Below, piece after piece: positions 61,098-63,619 of a DNA stretch of 63,619 nucleotides; position 1 is the first letter of the stretch, and each line of letters starts with the position of its first letter. The DNA lies in NCBI GenBank assembly GCA_021781455.1, contig JAJXWV010000070.1, positions 1-63,619 on the forward strand, read 5' to 3'. Both the position numbers and the translations under genes were made by a program. Below the pieces are notes generated by a model, which had not been told where the DNA came from, did no database searches, and saw only the letters and a list, made by a program, of their open reading frames with translations. Origin of the DNA: Acidobacteriota bacterium (lineage in GTDB: Bacteria; Acidobacteriota; Thermoanaerobaculia; Gp7-AA8).

Positions 61098-63113
61098 ATG
61101 CCTAAGAAGTTCTACATCACTACGGCCATCCACTACGTCAACGACGATCCCCACATCGGGCACATGTACGAGAACATCGTCGCCGACGTGCTGGCGCGGC
61201 ACCGCCGGCGCATGGGCGACGACGTCTATTTCCTGACCGGCACCGATGAGCACGGGCAGAAGATCGAGCGCGCCGCGGCGAAGGAAGGCATCCGGCCGAT
61301 CGAGCTGGCCGACCGCGTCGTGACTACGCACCACGACATCGACCGGCGCCTCAACATCAGCTACGACGACTTCATCCGCACCACGCAGTCGCGCCATCGC
61401 GTCGGCGTCTACGAGCTGATCCGCCGCATCCAGGAGCGCATCCCCGACGACATCTACCTCGGCGAGCACTCCGGCTGGTACTGCCAGAACGAAGAGACCT
61501 TCGTCCCGGAGAACCAGGTTCGCGACGGCAAGGACGAGAGTAGCCACCCCGTCGAGTGGACGACCGAGAACAACCTCTTCTTCAAGCTCTCGCGGTACAC
61601 CGAGCCGCTGCTCCAGCACTACCGCAGCCATCCCGAGTTCGTCGTTCCGGCGACGCGGTTCAACGAAGTCATCTCCTTCGTCGAGCAGGGCCTCAAGGAC
61701 CTCTCGATCTCGCGCACGGCGATCAAGTGGGGCATCCCGTTCCCCGGACATCAGGACCACGTGATCTATGTCTGGATGGACGCGCTGACCAACTACATTT
61801 CGGCGCTGGGATTCGGCAGCGGCGATCATGCGAAGTACGACCGCTACTGGCCGGCCGACGTTCACCTGATCGGCAAGGACATCGTGCGCTTCCACGCCGT
61901 CTACTGGCCGGCGTTCCTGATGTCGGCGGGATTGCCGCTGCCGAAGCAGATCGTCGGCCACGGCTTCTGGCTCCGCGACAACCTGAAGATCTCGAAATCG
62001 CTGGGCAACGTGGTCCGGCCTTACAACATCCTCGACGACTTCGGCGCCGACCCGCTGCGCTATTTCCTCACGCGCGAGATGACGTTCGGCAACGACCAGA
62101 ACTACTCGGATCAATCATTCCTCTCGCGTTACAACTCCGACCTGGCCAACGACCTCGGCAACACGCTCTCCCGCGCCATCAAGATGAGCGACTCGTATTT
62201 CGGTGGAAAGACTCCTCCGGTGCCGTGCGACGACAACGAGCTGCAGGGCCTGTCGAAGGAGATCGTGCCGGAGTACCTGCGCGGCATGGACGAGTTTGCG
62301 CTCCAGCGGGCGCAGGATGCGGTCTTCCGCTTTCTGGCCGCAGTGAACGGCTACATCGTCAGCCGTGAGCCGTGGAAACACTTCAAGGAAAAAGGCGCCG
62401 ACGAGGCGCTGTCACGCGTCATCTGGAACACGCTCGAGGCGCAGCGGATCATTTGGGTGATGATGGCCCCGATCATGCCGACGGTGGCGCGCGAGGCGCT
62501 GACGCGACTGGGCGCCGATCCCGATCGCATCGACGCCGGCGCGCTCGAGTGGGGCGGGCTGCCGAACGGCGTGCCGGTGAAAGTCATGGATGCGCTTTTC
62601 CCGCGGACCGATGAAACCGCGTACATCGGGACGGAGCGGGCAGCGAGCAGCGGGCAGCGAGCAGGAGAAAAGAAAGTGGAAGAGAAGAAAGACACTCAGT
62701 CGACGGCGCCTGCGGAGACGATCGCGAACCAGCAGCCACCGCACGCGGGACCACCGATCGAGACCACGCAGGCAGCGCCACCGGGAATCGCGCGGGTGTC
62801 GATCGAACAATTCATGGAGATCGACTTGCGCGTGGCGGAGATCCGCGCGGCGGAGCGCGTTCCGAAATCGAAGAAGCTGATCAGGATGTCGGTCTTCGAC
62901 GGCGCGAACGAGCGCACGCTGGTGGCCGGCATTGCCACCAAGTACACGCCGGAGGAGCTGGTCGGACGCAAGGTGGTGATCGTCGCCAATCTTCAGCCGG
63001 CAAAACTGATGGGCATCGAATCGAACGGTATGGTGCTGGCTGCATCGATCGATGGAGAGCCATCGTTACTGGCGGTGGATCCGAGCGTGCCGGCGGGAAC
63101 GAAAGTGAAGTAG
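61098..63113 (+). CDS. metG: Methionyl-tRNA synthetase with C-terminal tRNA-binding domain
   Basis: 671 aa. Class I core with HIGH-type HIGHMYENIVADVL (about 19-32), LTGTDEHGQKIERAA, KMSKS-type LKISKSLGN (about 296-304) and anticodon-binding helical domain. The zinc-knuckle Cys are mostly absent (GWYCQNEETFVPE), so it is the one-knuckle/zinc-less subtype. A Lys/Glu/Pro-rich linker (about 512-560) joins a Trbp111-like OB-fold tRNA-binding domain (about 565-671, SIEQFMEIDLRVAEIRAAER, KSKKLIRMSVFDG). The linker starts with residues encoded by GCGGGCA/GCGAGCA 7-mers. Charges tRNA-Met. Confidence 0.95.
   Translation: MPKKFYITTAIHYVNDDPHIGHMYENIVADVLARHRRRMGDDVYFLTGTDEHGQKIERAAAKEGIRPIELADRVVTTHHDIDRRLNISYDDFIRTTQSRHRVGVYELIRRIQERIPDDIYLGEHSGWYCQNEETFVPENQVRDGKDESSHPVEWTTENNLFFKLSRYTEPLLQHYRSHPEFVVPATRFNEVISFVEQGLKDLSISRTAIKWGIPFPGHQDHVIYVWMDALTNYISALGFGSGDHAKYDRYWPADVHLIGKDIVRFHAVYWPAFLMSAGLPLPKQIVGHGFWLRDNLKISKSLGNVVRPYNILDDFGADPLRYFLTREMTFGNDQNYSDQSFLSRYNSDLANDLGNTLSRAIKMSDSYFGGKTPPVPCDDNELQGLSKEIVPEYLRGMDEFALQRAQDAVFRFLAAVNGYIVSREPWKHFKEKGADEALSRVIWNTLEAQRIIWVMMAPIMPTVAREALTRLGADPDRIDAGALEWGGLPNGVPVKVMDALFPRTDETAYIGTERAASSGQRAGEKKVEEKKDTQSTAPAETIANQQPPHAGPPIETTQAAPPGIARVSIEQFMEIDLRVAEIRAAERVPKSKKLIRMSVFDGANERTLVAGIATKYTPEELVGRKVVIVANLQPAKLMGIESNGMVLAASIDGEPSLLAVDPSVPAGTKVK
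62635..62667 (+). repeat. In-frame heptamer run inside metG
   Basis: Units GCGGGCA-GCGAGCA-GCGGGCA-GCGAGCA: 7-mer tandem array within the linker-coding part of metG, read as RAASSGQRAG. Its period is the same as the intergenic heptamer arrays, but here there is no inverted partner. Confidence 0.7.
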
Positions 63114-63270
63114 CCGGCTGCAGCACTGCGAGACGATGAATGGAATGTCGAATCGGAGTTAGCTGAGGTTGCTAAAAAGGTCGTGCTTCGCCTCGCGTTC
63201 GGAACTACATTGAAGACGTCGCTGATCTGAAGATTTGCAGCGACCCAGACGGCGCACTCTAGCGCGCTGC

Positions 63271-63309
63271 GCCCGTTCCCCCGGCCAGGGAACGGGCAAT
63301 TTTTTTTAG
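63271..63309 (+). terminator. Strong Rho-independent terminator
   Basis: A perfect 10-bp stem (GCCCGTTCCC / GGGAACGGGC) with CCGGCCA loop is followed by AATTTTTTTT. It is 158 bp after metG, with no gene in between. Confidence 0.9.
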
Positions 63310-63570
63310 TTCATCCCGAGCGCAACATTCGTTGACCGAACGACCGCGCAAATGTCGGCGAGGGATCAAGAGTCGCCACAATAGGCGATCGGTGCGCCTG
63401 CTCCGTTGATCCCTCGTCGGATTTCGGGCGATGGGCCAGCTCGAGTGCGAGCGACGCTTCCAAGAAACGTTCATGCGGCTCTGGCGTTCGTTGCCCTTCT
63501 CCCCGCCGCAGCGGGGAGAAGGTGCCGAAGGCGGATGAGATACTCCGTTGAAAGTCAAGCAGGAAGTGCT
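63310..63570. repeat. Gap with CTTCTCCCCGC palindrome
   Basis: No gene recognised. At 63496-63540 lies the CTTCTCCCCGCCGCAGCGGGGAGAAG palindrome with the GCCGAAGGCGGATGAG tag, in inverted orientation to the copy at 27995. Confidence 0.75.
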
Positions 63571-63619
63571 ATGGAAACCTCGGAAATCGCAGACGACGCG
63601 ATTCCCGACGTTCCCACAG
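63571..63619 (+). CDS. Partial CDS running off the window
   Basis: An ATG at 63571 with AGGAAG Shine-Dalgarno 5 bp upstream opens a frame METSEIADDAIPDVPT that continues past the window end. Too short to identify. Confidence 0.4.
   Translation, partial: METSEIADDAIPDVPT

Overview
This is a GC-rich (about 60-65% by eye) chromosomal window from a Gram-negative, didermic bacterium. Outer-membrane beta-barrel (DUF5916), lipoprotein, type IV pilus and MacB/HlyD-type genes are all present. Together with an alphaproteobacterial-like HisRS, many S9/Ig-like secreted proteins and abundant intergenic palindromes, the mix looks most like an Acidobacteriota member; that placement is inference. No phage, plasmid or CRISPR locus is visible.

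Layout. 0.1-2.1 kb: a secreted protein and a frameshifted secreted metalloprotease. 2.4-7.4 kb: an efflux operon of three membrane-fusion proteins plus a MacB-type permease, with no ATPase. 7.6-12.2 kb: a histidine-themed run (EgtD, tRNA-His, HisRS, HutH-like lyase) ending in five 115-bp tandem palindromic repeats that separate it from a convergent outer-membrane DUF5916 protein. 15.3-20.4 kb: SNase-like protein, YkgJ, YpfJ-type peptidase, FtsK and a small Cys-rich protein. 20.5-22.8 kb: methylmalonyl-CoA mutase catalytic subunit with a degenerate crotonase. 22.9-24.8 kb: a repeat cluster holding a DUF559 nuclease gene between perfect 33-bp inverted repeats, plus deletion derivatives. 24.8-31.5 kb: methyltransferase, DinB, Ig-like secreted protein, AlaRS with a coupled 50-aa ORF, RecX. 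31.7-43.7 kb: PilT and two PilB-like ATPases, interleaved with an esterase, PlsC, DUF72, LuxR and a GrdB-like gene with an in-frame TGA. 43.9-52.3 kb: rRNA methyltransferase, YbjN-like protein, lipoprotein, UspA, GNAT, tRNA-Val, receiver, ACT, AI-2E exporter, LuxR, RfbC. 52.7-63.6 kb: S9 peptidase, a translationally coupled radical-SAM trio, CZB protein, tRNA-Asp, secreted protein, HMG-lyase-like enzyme, MetRS.

Most notable. (1) A probable selenoprotein at 37.4-38.1 kb: an in-frame TGA joins two halves of a GrdB-like protein and is followed at the right distance by a perfect 7-bp stem with a GGU-type loop (SECIS-like). (2) The DUF559 inverted-repeat element and its MITE-like derivatives. (3) A genome-wide style of intergenic hairpin whose arms are built from 7-nt (sometimes 8- or 9-nt) tandem units, a different unit at each locus, often supplying the stop codon of the preceding gene. 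(4) A tRNA-His lacking G-1:C73 next to an alphaproteobacterial-like HisRS. Several families of REP-like GTAG/GGAG palindromes also fill the gaps between genes.
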